Assembly (NCBI RefSeq): GCF_001907195.1
Contig: NZ_LVWA01000005.1
Location: 682,001 to 746,000 of the forward strand
From: Pontibacter flavimaris
GTDB taxonomy: Bacteria; Bacteroidota; Bacteroidia; Cytophagales; Hymenobacteraceae
Direction of reading: 5' to 3'
DNA length: 64,000 nt
In this document: one piece after another, positions 44,287 through 52,454 of the stretch
Layout of the letters: every line of letters begins with the position of its first letter
How positions within the stretch are numbered: position 1 is the stretch's first letter
Notes under the pieces: generated by a model
Databases searched by the model: none
Seen by the model: only the letters and a program-made list of their open reading frames with translations
What the model was told of the DNA's origin: nothing
Position numbers and translations under genes: made by a program

Positions 44287-45714
44287 TCATAGCCACTTAA
44301 AGAACTTGCGCAGCATCGGCAGGCGGTTGCCGTAGGGCGGGTAGCGCAGCGGCAGGTCGAGCCAGGTGCCGCGGTGCAGCACGCTTTTCTGCTGCGAGAA
44401 CAGCTCGAAGCTGCTCTGCCCGTGGTAGCTGCCCATGCCGCTCTGGCCCACGCCGCCAAAGGGCAGGTTCGGGTTGATGATGTGCGAGATGGTATCGTTG
44501 ATACAGCCTCCCCCAAAGGAAGTATACTTCAGCACCTGCTCTTTCTTGCGCTCATCATTCGTGAAAAAGTATAATGCCAGGGGTTTCTCGCGTTGTTGTA
44601 CCATACCGATGGCCTCGTCTAAATGCTGGAAGGACAGCACCGGCAGTATCGGCCCGAAAATCTCCTCCTGCATAATAGGGTGCTGCCACGTCACCCGGTC
44701 CAGCAGGGTGGGGGCGATGTAGCGGCTGGCGGCATCGGTTACGCCGCCGGTGCGAACCTTGCCCTCACTCATGAAACCGCTGAGGCGGTTAAAGTGCCTG
44801 TCGTTCACGATGCGGGCAAAGTCGGGGCTTTGCCTGGGGTCTTCGCCGTAGAAATCCCTGATGCACTGGCTGATGAGCTGCAGGAGCTCCTCTTTTATAC
44901 TTTCCTGCGCCAGCAGGTAATCCGGGGCGATGCAGGTTTGCCCGGCGTTCAGAAATTTTCCCCAGGCAATGCGGCGTGCGGCCAGTCCCAGGTCGGCATC
45001 CTCGGCCACGATGGCGGGGCTTTTTCCGCCTAGTTCCAGTGTTACCGGTGTCAGGTGCTCGGCCGCGGCTTTCATCACGATCTTGCCCACCTGCGTGCTA
45101 CCCGTAAAAAAGATATAGTCGAAGCGCTGCTGCAAAAGGTGCTGCGTCGTGGGTGCGCCTCCCTCCACGGTGGCAATGTAAGACTCGTCAAAGTGCTGCC
45201 GTATCATCCTGGCAACCACAGCAGAGGTGGTGGGCGTAAGCTCGGATGGCTTTACGATAGCGCAGTTGCCGGCGGCCATGGCCCCAATGAGCGGGTTGAG
45301 CAGCAGTTGAAACGGGTAGTTCCAGGGGCCAATGATCAGGGCGACGCCGAAGGGGTCGGAGTGGATATAGCTGCGCGACGGGAAATTGAGGAGCGACTCC
45401 TTCACCCGCTTCGGTTTGGCCCACTTCTGCAGGTTCTTCAGTACCAGCTTCAGCTCCAGTTCCACAAACCCGATCTCGGTACTGAAGGCCTCCATCTCCG
45501 GCTTGTGGAAATCGGCGTACATGGCGTCCATCAAGTCCTGCTCGTGCTCTTGTATGGTATGCTGCAGCTCGCGTAGCCGCTCTTTCCGGAAAGCCAGGTC
45601 CAGGGTATGGCCGGAAGAGAAGAACTCACGCTGTTTCTTCACAAGCGCTTGTATGCGGTGCAGGTTTGTCTCTGCAGTGGCCGGCGAGGTGCGTATGGTG
45701 TTGGTGTGAGACAT
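44287..45714 (-). CDS. Aldehyde dehydrogenase (ALDH3-like)
   Basis: 475 residues. NAD-binding GPWNYPFQLLLNPLIGAMAAGNCAIVKPSE, catalytic glutamate E227 in VTLELGGKSP and catalytic cysteine C261 in FLNAGQTCIAPD are intact. The PWNYP start and the C-terminal FGGVGQSGMGSYHGQSSFELFSQQKSV are those of class 3 / YwdH-type aldehyde dehydrogenases, which oxidise medium- and long-chain or aromatic aldehydes to acids. A hydrophobic C-terminal FFKWL end is present but no real membrane anchor. Confidence 0.95.
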   Translation of the reverse strand: MSHTNTIRTSPATAETNLHRIQALVKKQREFFSSGHTLDLAFRKERLRELQHTIQEHEQDLMDAMYADFHKPEMEAFSTEIGFVELELKLVLKNLQKWAKPKRVKESLLNFPSRSYIHSDPFGVALIIGPWNYPFQLLLNPLIGAMAAGNCAIVKPSELTPTTSAVVARMIRQHFDESYIATVEGGAPTTQHLLQQRFDYIFFTGSTQVGKIVMKAAAEHLTPVTLELGGKSPAIVAEDADLGLAARRIAWGKFLNAGQTCIAPDYLLAQESIKEELLQLISQCIRDFYGEDPRQSPDFARIVNDRHFNRLSGFMSEGKVRTGGVTDAASRYIAPTLLDRVTWQHPIMQEEIFGPILPVLSFQHLDEAIGMVQQREKPLALYFFTNDERKKEQVLKYTSFGGGCINDTISHIINPNLPFGGVGQSGMGSYHGQSSFELFSQQKSVLHRGTWLDLPLRYPPYGNRLPMLRKFFKWL

Positions 45715-45717
45715 AGC

Positions 45718-45897
45718 TTATACTTTTGAGGCAAGAGATTTATCTGGAGCAGCCCCGGCAGCCGGCCAACCTATAAACTGGTCCATGGAGGGGTATACGT
45801 TAAAACCGCAGCCAACGGGCCTGTCGAAAAGCCGGGCCGGCAAAATGCCGGAGGCACCGCCGGTTACCAGCACTATGCTTCCTCGTATGCTTGTCAT
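45718..45897 (-). CDS. 59-residue ORF with SDR-like glycine motif, probable gene remnant
   Basis: Minus-strand ATG (45895-45897) to TAA (45718-45720), ending 3 bases before the aldehyde dehydrogenase start. It begins MTSIRGSIVLVTGGASGILP, the dinucleotide-binding start of short-chain dehydrogenases (TGGASGI), but then goes to unrelated sequence (GCGFNVYPSMDQFIGW) and stops, about 190 residues short of the family. It is probably the debris of a deleted SDR gene; a genuine small leader peptide is less likely. Confidence 0.35.
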   Translation of the reverse strand: MTSIRGSIVLVTGGASGILPARLFDRPVGCGFNVYPSMDQFIGWPAAGAAPDKSLASKV

Positions 45898-46002
45898 GGG
45901 GGTTATAGTTGTTTTAACAATATGTTTTTATGGGATAAGATATTTCATCTTCGTCTGATATCAAAGTATGGCTTTGTACTTTTTTAGTTTATTAGATAAC
46001 TG

Positions 46003-46010
46003 TACCTTTG
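46003..46010 (+). promoter_or_regulatory. TAnnTTTG -7 box upstream of HMG-CoA lyase gene
   Basis: TACCTTTG lies 41 bases before the ATG of the HMG-CoA lyase-like gene. Confidence 0.4.
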
Positions 46011-46051
46011 GGAGAGGCGGCCATGCCATAAGTTAAAACCGAGCTGAAACG

Positions 46052-46897
46052 ATGAAAATAATTGAGTGCCCGCGCGATGCCATGCAAGGCATCAAGGACT
46101 TCATACCTACCGAGGCGAAAGTAAAGTATATCAACCAACTGCTCAAAGTAGGCTTCGATACCATTGATTTCGGGAGTTTCGTTTCTCCGAAGGCCATTCC
46201 GCAGATGGCCGACACGGCCCAGGTGCTGGCGGGGCTGGAGCTGGACAAATCCTCATCCAAACTGCTCGCCATTATCGCCAATACGCGCGGCGCGGAGGAG
46301 GCCGCCAAGTATGCGCAGATCGATTACCTGGGCTTCCCGCTGTCGGTATCGGAGACGTTTCAGCAACGCAACACCAACAAAAGTATAGCCGAGGCCATGC
46401 AGCAGCTGGCCGAGATCCAGGACATCTGCCAGAAGCACAACAGGACGCTGGTTACCTACATTTCTATGGGCTTTGGCAACCCCTACGGCGATGCCTGGGA
46501 TGTGGAGACGGTGATCGGCTTCGTGCGGGAACTGGATAAACTACAGGTAAAGATCGTGTCGCTGTCGGATACCATTGGCGTGGCTACGCCCGAGAACATC
46601 ACCTACCTGTTCACGCACCTGATTCCGGCCTTTGCCCATATCGAGTTCGGGGCGCACCTGCACACCACGCCCACTGCCTGGCAGGAGAAAGTGGAGGCGG
46701 CCTACCGCGCCGGTTGCCGTCGCTTCGACGGGGCCCTGCGCGGCTACGGCGGCTGCCCGATGGCCAAGGACGAGCTGGTGGGAAACATGCCCACCGAAAA
46801 TATGATCAGTTACTTCGAAAATATTGGTGTAGATTTGCAGCTCAACAAAGCTGCCCTGCAGGCCGCCATGGCCGAATCGGGGGCGGTGTTTCTATAG
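46052..46897 (+). CDS. Hydroxymethylglutaryl-CoA lyase
   Basis: 281 residues, TIM barrel of the HMGL-like family. The start IIECPRDAMQGIKDFIPTEAKVKYINQLL, the FDTIDFGSFVSPKAIPQMADT motif and GCPMAKDELVGNMPTEN (with the conserved active-site-loop cysteine) identify HMG-CoA lyase rather than isopropylmalate synthase. It cleaves HMG-CoA to acetoacetate and acetyl-CoA at the end of leucine breakdown. The LutA-like gene starts one base after its stop, so the two are co-transcribed. Confidence 0.92.
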   Translation: MKIIECPRDAMQGIKDFIPTEAKVKYINQLLKVGFDTIDFGSFVSPKAIPQMADTAQVLAGLELDKSSSKLLAIIANTRGAEEAAKYAQIDYLGFPLSVSETFQQRNTNKSIAEAMQQLAEIQDICQKHNRTLVTYISMGFGNPYGDAWDVETVIGFVRELDKLQVKIVSLSDTIGVATPENITYLFTHLIPAFAHIEFGAHLHTTPTAWQEKVEAAYRAGCRRFDGALRGYGGCPMAKDELVGNMPTENMISYFENIGVDLQLNKAALQAAMAESGAVFL

Positions 46898-46898
46898 T

Positions 46899-47639
46899 AT
46901 GGCAAGAAGACACATAGTTGATATATTCGTTCCGTGCTTCGTGGATCAGCTCTTTCCGGACACGGCCATGAACATGGTGAAGGTGCTGGAGAAGGTGGGC
47001 TGCGACGTGCGCTACAACCCCAACCAGACCTGCTGCGGACAACCCGCCTACAACGCCGGCTTCTTTGACGAGGCCCGTGAAGTGGCCGATAAGTTTCTGG
47101 AGGATTTCACAGGCGATACTTCCCATTACATCGTGGCGCCCTCGGCCTCCTGCGTGGGCATGGTGCGCAATGCCTACCAGGATATCTTCGTAAAATCCTC
47201 GAAGCTGGTACAGTACCGGGCTATGCAGAAAAAAGTATACGAGCTGACTGAGTTCCTGACCGACGTGCTGGGCATCACCCGCATTGAGGGCGCCTCGCTG
47301 CCCGGCCTCTATACCTACCACGACTCCTGCAGCGCTCTGCGCGAGTGTGGCATCAAGGCGGGCCCGCGTGAGCTCCTGAGCCACGTGCGGGGGCTGGAAC
47401 TGGTGGAGATGGAGGATAATGAGACCTGCTGCGGCTTTGGCGGCACCTTTGCCGTGAAGTTCGAGGCGATCTCGACGGCCATGGCTGAGCAGAAGGTAGA
47501 CAACGCCCTCGCCACCGGCGCTGATTACATCATCTCCACCGACAGTAGTTGCCTGATGCACCTGGAGGCCTACATCAAAAAGCAGAACAAGCCCATCAAA
47601 ACCATGCACATCGCCGACGTGCTGGCCAGCGGCTGGTAA
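46899..47639 (+). CDS. LutA/YkgE-type (CCG-domain) Fe-S oxidoreductase subunit
   Basis: 246 residues with two cysteine-rich CCG domains: NQTCCGQPAYNAGF (near residue 48) and DNETCCGFGGTFAVKF (near 190), plus CFVDQ near the start and APSASCVGM, HDSCSA between. These bind [4Fe-4S] clusters or a thiol-based cofactor. LutA works with LutB and LutC in L-lactate oxidation, but neither is here. Pairing with HMG-CoA lyase suggests a redox step coupled to acyl-CoA metabolism; this is inference. Confidence 0.9.
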   Translation: MARRHIVDIFVPCFVDQLFPDTAMNMVKVLEKVGCDVRYNPNQTCCGQPAYNAGFFDEAREVADKFLEDFTGDTSHYIVAPSASCVGMVRNAYQDIFVKSSKLVQYRAMQKKVYELTEFLTDVLGITRIEGASLPGLYTYHDSCSALRECGIKAGPRELLSHVRGLELVEMEDNETCCGFGGTFAVKFEAISTAMAEQKVDNALATGADYIISTDSSCLMHLEAYIKKQNKPIKTMHIADVLASGW

Positions 47640-47658
47640 GTATAAATACCTTCTTGAA

Positions 47659-47713
47659 GTATAAAAAGAGCGTCCTGTGCAAGTATAGTTTGCACAGGAC
47701 GCTCTTTTTATAC
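47659..47713. terminator. Bidirectional terminator built with AAGTATA in arms and loop
   Basis: A 24-bp perfect inverted repeat (47659-47682 with 47690-47713), loop GTATAGT. A-rich 5' and T-rich 3' arms allow termination in both directions between the convergent LutA-like and barrel genes. Four AAGTATA sites fall within 47638-47724. Confidence 0.9.
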
Positions 47714-47726
47714 GTGTTATACTTGG

Positions 47727-48407
47727 TTAGCGGCTGATGTAGTAGCCGAAGCCAAAGGAAAGGGTGCTGCCATCCAGGTTCAGGCCAAAGTTTGAAGAGG
47801 TTGACTTATAATCGTTAACGTATTCTAGCTTTGATTTTGATGTATTGCGTGTATATCCCAGGTTCCCAAAGCTAGCACTCAATCCTATTTTCTCTGTTGG
47901 GAAAAAGGTGATGCCCGGTTTTACACCAGCACTGAAACCCGTGGACTCATTATCAGATGATCCTGAACTGCCGCTAGTATTCTCTGAATAGGACTCGTAT
48001 TCAGCCGAAACATAATTGACATAAGCTTGGCCAGTAAATGCAATTTTCTCTGAAATAGAGAAATACTTTTTTAAGTAAGGTCCAATAGCAAAACTGCGAT
48101 TTGAGGTTTCACTTGTTGAATACAGTTGAAGACTGCCATCCGGTAGAACGGAGTGAACTTTTGTTTCATCGATGGATGAAGTATAACCTACGGACATGCC
48201 CGCTTCCAAGCCATCTCTTAGCATGTATCCTACACTGGGAGCTATCGTGAAGGATCTGTTGCCAGTCTTATGCGTGACGGCGTCGCTTTTGAAAGTATTA
48301 TTCTGATAGTTTAGGGAGCCGGAGACCACGATGGTACCCTGAGACGTCTGGGCAAAAGCGGCGGAACCGATGCATGCGAGGAGAGCGGTAAGCAATAGTT
48401 TCTTCAT
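47727..48407 (-). CDS. Outer-membrane beta-barrel protein (paralogue A)
   Basis: 226 residues from MKKLLLTALLACIGSAAFAQ, a Sec signal peptide. The start SQGTIVVSGSLNYQNNTFKSD and eight amphipathic strand candidates end in LNLDGSTLSFGFGYYISR, with a terminal aromatic strand. It looks like an eight-strand OmpA/OmpX-type barrel (porin family). Its neighbour at 48559-49206 shares the signal peptide, the TSQGT(I/V)VV start, LKKYF(S/M)(I/L)SE, PGITYFPT(E/D)K(I/L)G(L/I)S and the YYI(S/N)R end, so the two are tandem duplicates. Confidence 0.88.
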   Translation of the reverse strand: MKKLLLTALLACIGSAAFAQTSQGTIVVSGSLNYQNNTFKSDAVTHKTGNRSFTIAPSVGYMLRDGLEAGMSVGYTSSIDETKVHSVLPDGSLQLYSTSETSNRSFAIGPYLKKYFSISEKIAFTGQAYVNYVSAEYESYSENTSGSSGSSDNESTGFSAGVKPGITFFPTEKIGLSASFGNLGYTRNTSKSKLEYVNDYKSTSSNFGLNLDGSTLSFGFGYYISR

Positions 48408-48558
48408 GGTTTGTCTTCTTTGGGAATTTAGGATTTTATACTTAGTTGAAATAAAAAGGCATTTTGGAGAAAGCGTGGCAGTGTAGAGATTCCCATACTT
48501 CATCATCTGGGGAACACCGAGGAGCATTGGTGCCTGCACAGCTGCAAATGGCCTTAGT

Positions 48559-49206
48559 TTAGCGGTTGATATAATAGCTTAAGCTGAAATAAAGCGCATC
48601 CTCAAAACCGATTTTAAATCCGGAGTAGGTTTTTACAGGAGTATCACTTGCTTCTGTTTTCTTTAGTGTCTGCTCGTATCTTAGCCCCCCAAGCCCGGTG
48701 CTTATACCAAGTTTATCAGTGGGGAAATAGGTAATTCCCGGGGCCAGCGCTGCATTAAAAAAGATTTCTTTGGGCTGAGAATCAGTATTCGCGTCGGACT
48801 CCTTTTTGTACACTCCTAATGCAGTAGAGAACTGGCCGGTGAGGGCAAACTGCTCAGAGAGCATAAAGTACTTTTTTAAATAAGGGCTGATAGCGAAGCT
48901 GTTTGTTTTAGTCTTCGTTTCGTGTCTATCACCTTCACTGTTGAAATTTATGTTTTTAGTTGTTGAATGGGTGTAACCCAAAGCAGCACCAAGTTCAAGG
49001 TTTTCCCCAATCATATATCCTATGCCGGGGGCTATTCTGAAACCTGTTCCACGAGATTTGTGGATGATGGTACCGTTCTGAGTGGATTCCGAGGTGTTAG
49101 TGGTAAATGTAAGCTGGCCCGTTACTACAACCGTTCCCTGAGAGGTTTGTGCGTAGGCACCTGTGCCCAGTAACCCGAATAGGGCTGCTGCTAGAAGCTT
49201 CTTCAT
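48559..49206 (-). CDS. Outer-membrane beta-barrel protein (paralogue B)
   Basis: 215 residues from MKKLLAAALFGLLGTGAYAQTSQGTVVVTGQL. The same barrel pattern as paralogue A, with PYLKKYFMLSEQFALTGQF, LAPGITYFPTDKLGIS and a terminal ALYFSLSYYINR. Sequence between the strands differs strongly from A, as expected for surface loops under selection or relaxed constraint. A 151-base gap separates the two genes; each may have its own promoter. Confidence 0.88.
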   Translation of the reverse strand: MKKLLAAALFGLLGTGAYAQTSQGTVVVTGQLTFTTNTSESTQNGTIIHKSRGTGFRIAPGIGYMIGENLELGAALGYTHSTTKNINFNSEGDRHETKTKTNSFAISPYLKKYFMLSEQFALTGQFSTALGVYKKESDANTDSQPKEIFFNAALAPGITYFPTDKLGISTGLGGLRYEQTLKKTEASDTPVKTYSGFKIGFEDALYFSLSYYINR

Positions 49207-49366
49207 GTTTGTTTTCTTAGATGAATGATAGGTTGTTATCTGTCACAGTCTACAAGTATAGTTAATACCCTATGTTTTAACAAGCGCCTTTTAAATTTCC
49301 TGCATCCCAAGGTATACCCAAAGCAGCCTGAAACGGGATAGTGCCGTATAAGCCACAAAATTATAC

Positions 49367-50242
49367 TTGGAAGTGGCAGACAAAGCAAAAGAACAGAAGA
49401 TAACTAGCAACAGCCGGCCGCTGCGGCAGTCGCTGAAGGAGTATGCCCGCGGGATAACCGGCGGGCTGCTGTTCAGCTTTCCGCTGCTCTACACCATGGA
49501 AGTATGGTGGGCCGGCTTTATCGCCTCTCCTCTTAACCTGTTGGTTCTGGTGCTGGTAACCTACCTGCTGCTGCTGGGCTACAACCGCTATGCCGGCATG
49601 CACCCCAGCGTGTCCTGGCGCAGCGTCATGGTAGACTCCGTGGAGGAGATGGGAATCGGACTGGTGCTCTCGTTCTGCGTGCTGTTCGTGCTCAACCGCA
49701 TACAGCTGCAGGACATGGCCCTGGCCGAGATCATGGGAAAGGTGATCGTGGAGGCAATGGCGGTCTCGATAGGCGTGTCCATCGGCACGGCGCAGCTGGG
49801 GGAGAGCGAGGATGAGGAGGGGGAAGACGAGCTGGAGCACGAGAAAGAACCGCTGCGCTTTGGGATGGTGGTGCTCGCCGTCTGCGGGGCGATCGTGATT
49901 GGCGGCAACGTGGCACCGACCGAGGAGGTGCTGATGCTGGCGGTGGAGGCACAGCCTTACCATGTGCTGCTGATGGCGGTGCTCTCGCTGCTGCTCAGCA
50001 TGGTGGTGGTCTACTTCAGCGACTTTAGGGGCACCTCCGGACGGCGCTCGGGCAATCTCTTTTTTGACCTGACGCTAGACACCTGCCTCACCTACCTTAT
50101 TGCCCTTGCCGTATCGGCGGCGGCCCTGTGGTTTTTCGGCAGGTTTAGCGGCGTGAGTTTCTGGGTGGCTTTTTCGCAGACCATAGTGTTGGGCGTGCTT
50201 TCCTCGCTGGGGGCTTCTGCCGGCAGGCTGCTGATTAAATAA
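49367..50242 (+). CDS. TIGR02587-type integral membrane protein (DUF2391)
   Basis: 291 residues, starting with TTG in a TATACTTGG context (GTG two codons later is possible). About six to seven membrane segments: GITGGLLFSFPLLYTMEVWW, SPLNLLVLVLVTYLLLLGYN, MGIGLVLSFCVLFVLNRIQL and others. An acidic cytoplasmic stretch (ESEDEEGEDELEHEKE) lies mid-protein. This family is found in tandem with TIGR02588 proteins, as here, and its function is unknown. Confidence 0.85.
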   Translation: MEVADKAKEQKITSNSRPLRQSLKEYARGITGGLLFSFPLLYTMEVWWAGFIASPLNLLVLVLVTYLLLLGYNRYAGMHPSVSWRSVMVDSVEEMGIGLVLSFCVLFVLNRIQLQDMALAEIMGKVIVEAMAVSIGVSIGTAQLGESEDEEGEDELEHEKEPLRFGMVVLAVCGAIVIGGNVAPTEEVLMLAVEAQPYHVLLMAVLSLLLSMVVVYFSDFRGTSGRRSGNLFFDLTLDTCLTYLIALAVSAAALWFFGRFSGVSFWVAFSQTIVLGVLSSLGASAGRLLIK

Positions 50243-50257
50243 GATAAAACGTACGAG

Positions 50258-50674
50258 ATGAACAAGGAAGAAACGCAAAAGGAGCGTGAAAGCAGAGATA
50301 TAAAAAACTGGCTCGAGTGGACGGTGTTTGGCCTTAGCCTTATACTTGTCCTGGCGATCTTAGGCTACCTGGGCTATAAAGTATACCATCACTCCGAAAC
50401 CCCCCCGGAGATTCTTACACAAGTATGGCCTTCCCCATCAGAGCAGATGCCTAACCGTTACCAGGTAGTGGTGGAAAACAAAGGCGGCACTTCCGCAGAG
50501 GAAGTACGCGTGGCGGTGTCCATCCGCAGAGGCGACCAGGAGCTGGAGAAGGCGGAGCTGGATATAGCGTTTGTGCCCCAGGAGTCGAAACGGGAAGGAT
50601 GGGTGGTGTTCGAGCATGCCCCGGCTCAGTCGGATTCCGTTGTAGCGAGGGTAGTAAGTTTTGAGAAGCCGTAA
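50258..50674 (+). CDS. TIGR02588-type single-span membrane protein
   Basis: 138 residues. A single membrane helix (FGLSLILVLAILGYLGYKVY, about 28-47) is followed by an extracytoplasmic beta domain (RYQVVVENKGGTSAEEVRVAVSIRRG, an Ig-like 'NxGxxxA..V.V' pattern). It starts 15 bases after the TIGR02587 gene, so the two form an operon and probably a complex. No function is known for the pair. Confidence 0.85.
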   Translation: MNKEETQKERESRDIKNWLEWTVFGLSLILVLAILGYLGYKVYHHSETPPEILTQVWPSPSEQMPNRYQVVVENKGGTSAEEVRVAVSIRRGDQELEKAELDIAFVPQESKREGWVVFEHAPAQSDSVVARVVSFEKP

Positions 50675-50941
50675 CTGGCACTGCCAGCGGAGACTGAAAG
50701 TATAAAGTTTAGCAGCTAGGCGGATTATCCTACAAATTAAAACTAGCCCCCGGTCTTCGGCTCCCTGGTTTATACTTCCTTGAATATCCTCCTGAACGCA
50801 ACCCGGTAGAAAGGATTTCAGGCTGATGCGGCTTCCTCCCAAGATCCTTTCAGGATGACAAAACAGTGCGTACGTATCTTTTCTATCTCATCCGTCTAGG
50901 TAACCTACTGCATGCGCGGACTGCTCCTGCAGAAAGCCTCT

Positions 50942-50979
50942 AAAACAGACGGGCTTCTTCCAGTCCTGAAAGAAGCCCG
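50942..50979 (-). terminator. Terminator of ferredoxin operon
   Basis: A 10-bp perfect stem CGGGCTTCTT/AAGAAGCCCG (50950-50959 with 50970-50979), followed on the minus strand by TCTGTTTTAG, 21 bases beyond the ferredoxin stop. The rest of the 50675-50941 gap holds two AAGTATA-type sites and no gene. Confidence 0.65.
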
Positions 50980-51000
50980 CCGCTTAGAAGATAAGTTATA

Positions 51001-51327
51001 CTATGCCTCCGGCATGATGCGCACCACCAGGCCATCCAGGTCCGGGTTTACGCGGAGCTGGCAGGAGAGGCGGCTGCTTCCCGTGGCGTGGGGCAGGGTC
51101 TCGAGCATGTAGGCCTCATCGTCGTTCATCTCGGGCAAGTCGCCGTGGTTCTCGAGCACCTCCACATGGCAGGTGGCGCAGATGGCCATGCCGCCGCAAA
51201 CGGCCTGTATCGGGAACTCATGCGCCTTCAGCACCTCCATCACCGAGAGGTTCATGTCCAACGGGGCCTCCAGCTCGATGCGCTCCCCGTTTGCCTGCTC
51301 TACAAAGATCGTGATTGCGTCTTTCAT
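51001..51327 (-). CDS. [2Fe-2S] ferredoxin, adrenodoxin type
   Basis: 108 residues. Cluster ligands C44, C50, C53 (CGGMAICATC, C-x5-C-x2-C) and C89 (SCQL) fit the adrenodoxin/Isc-type plant-like fold. It overlaps the reductase gene by four bases (ATGA), so the reductase is its probable electron donor. Acceptors are unknown; Fe-S assembly or a monooxygenase are usual. Confidence 0.93.
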   Translation of the reverse strand: MKDAITIFVEQANGERIELEAPLDMNLSVMEVLKAHEFPIQAVCGGMAICATCHVEVLENHGDLPEMNDDEAYMLETLPHATGSSRLSCQLRVNPDLDGLVVRIMPEA

Positions 51328-52340
51328 TGCTGCAGCTCCTGAATACCGTTAACGGTGGTATACTTTAACACAAACTTTTTATCCGGGTAGATGATGTTGT
51401 AGGCACTCTGCGCCATCAGGGCTGCCTCGTGGAAGCCGCAAAGTATGAGCTTCAGCTTGCCCGGGTATGTATTCATGTCGCCGATGGCATAAACGCCCTT
51501 GATGCTGGTGGAGTAATCCTCGGTATCCACCACAATGGCACTCTTGTCCAGCTCCAGGCCCCAGTTCTCGATCGGGCCCAGCTTAGGCACCAGCCCGAAC
51601 AGCGGGATGAAGTTATCCACCTCAATGCGGTAAGGCTCGGCGTTGTCCACCATCACCGTTACGGCCTCCAGGTTGTCCTCGCCGTGCACCTCCGTCACGT
51701 TAGACTTCAGGATGAGCTTTATCTGGTCTTCTTCGGCCATGCTCAGCACCTTGGCCGCCGACTCGGGCGCGCCCCTGAACGTGGTGCCGCGGTGCACCAG
51801 CGTCAGCTCCTTGCAGAGGCCGGCCAGGTAAATGGTCCAGTCCAGGGCGGAGTCGCCGCCGCCGGCTATCACAACACGCTTGTTGTGGAACGCTTCCGGG
51901 TCGCGCACCATATACTCCACGCCCTTGCGCTCATACTTATCCAGGCTCTCGATGGCCGGCTTGCGCGGCTCAAAGGAACCGAGTCCTCCGGCAATCACCA
52001 CCACCTTGCAGGCAATCTCAGTGCCATCCACCGTACGCACTATAAACGATCCGTCGTCCTGTTTCTCCAGGTCTTCCACGCGCTCGCCCAGCGTAAAGGT
52101 GGGGTGAAAGGGTGCAATCTGCTGCTCCAGGTTCTTGATAAGGTCACCGGCCAGGATCTCCGGGAAGCCGGGTATGTCGTAAATGGGTTTTTTAGGGTAA
52201 ATCTCAGACAGCTGACCTCCTACGGCTGGCAGCGCGTCTACCACGTGGCAACGCATCTTGAGCAGGCCCGCCTCGAACACGGCAAACAAACCTACCGGGC
52301 CAGCGCCCACGATGCATATATCCGTTGTTATTTTGTTCAT
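51324..52340 (-). CDS. Ferredoxin-NADP+ reductase, thioredoxin-reductase-like type
   Basis: 338 residues. FAD-binding VGAGPVGLFAVFEAGLLKMRCHVVDALPAVGGQLSEIYPKKPIYDIPGFP and NAD(P)-binding VVIAGGGDSALDWTIYLA are the marks of the TrxR-like FNR family (Bacillus YumC, Chlorobium FNR). It lacks the CxxC redox pair of thioredoxin reductase. It passes electrons between NADPH and the ferredoxin encoded immediately downstream. Confidence 0.95.
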   Translation of the reverse strand: MNKITTDICIVGAGPVGLFAVFEAGLLKMRCHVVDALPAVGGQLSEIYPKKPIYDIPGFPEILAGDLIKNLEQQIAPFHPTFTLGERVEDLEKQDDGSFIVRTVDGTEIACKVVVIAGGLGSFEPRKPAIESLDKYERKGVEYMVRDPEAFHNKRVVIAGGGDSALDWTIYLAGLCKELTLVHRGTTFRGAPESAAKVLSMAEEDQIKLILKSNVTEVHGEDNLEAVTVMVDNAEPYRIEVDNFIPLFGLVPKLGPIENWGLELDKSAIVVDTEDYSTSIKGVYAIGDMNTYPGKLKLILCGFHEAALMAQSAYNIIYPDKKFVLKYTTVNGIQELQQ

Positions 52341-52454
52341 GATTTATGTTAGGTTTTCAAATATAATATAAGGTAAAGGTAGCCACCGCAAGGCAGCTAA
52401 CATAGAAAATTCTATACTTTCTCGGAGGCTTTTCTGTGCCAGCCCGGTGCAAGC

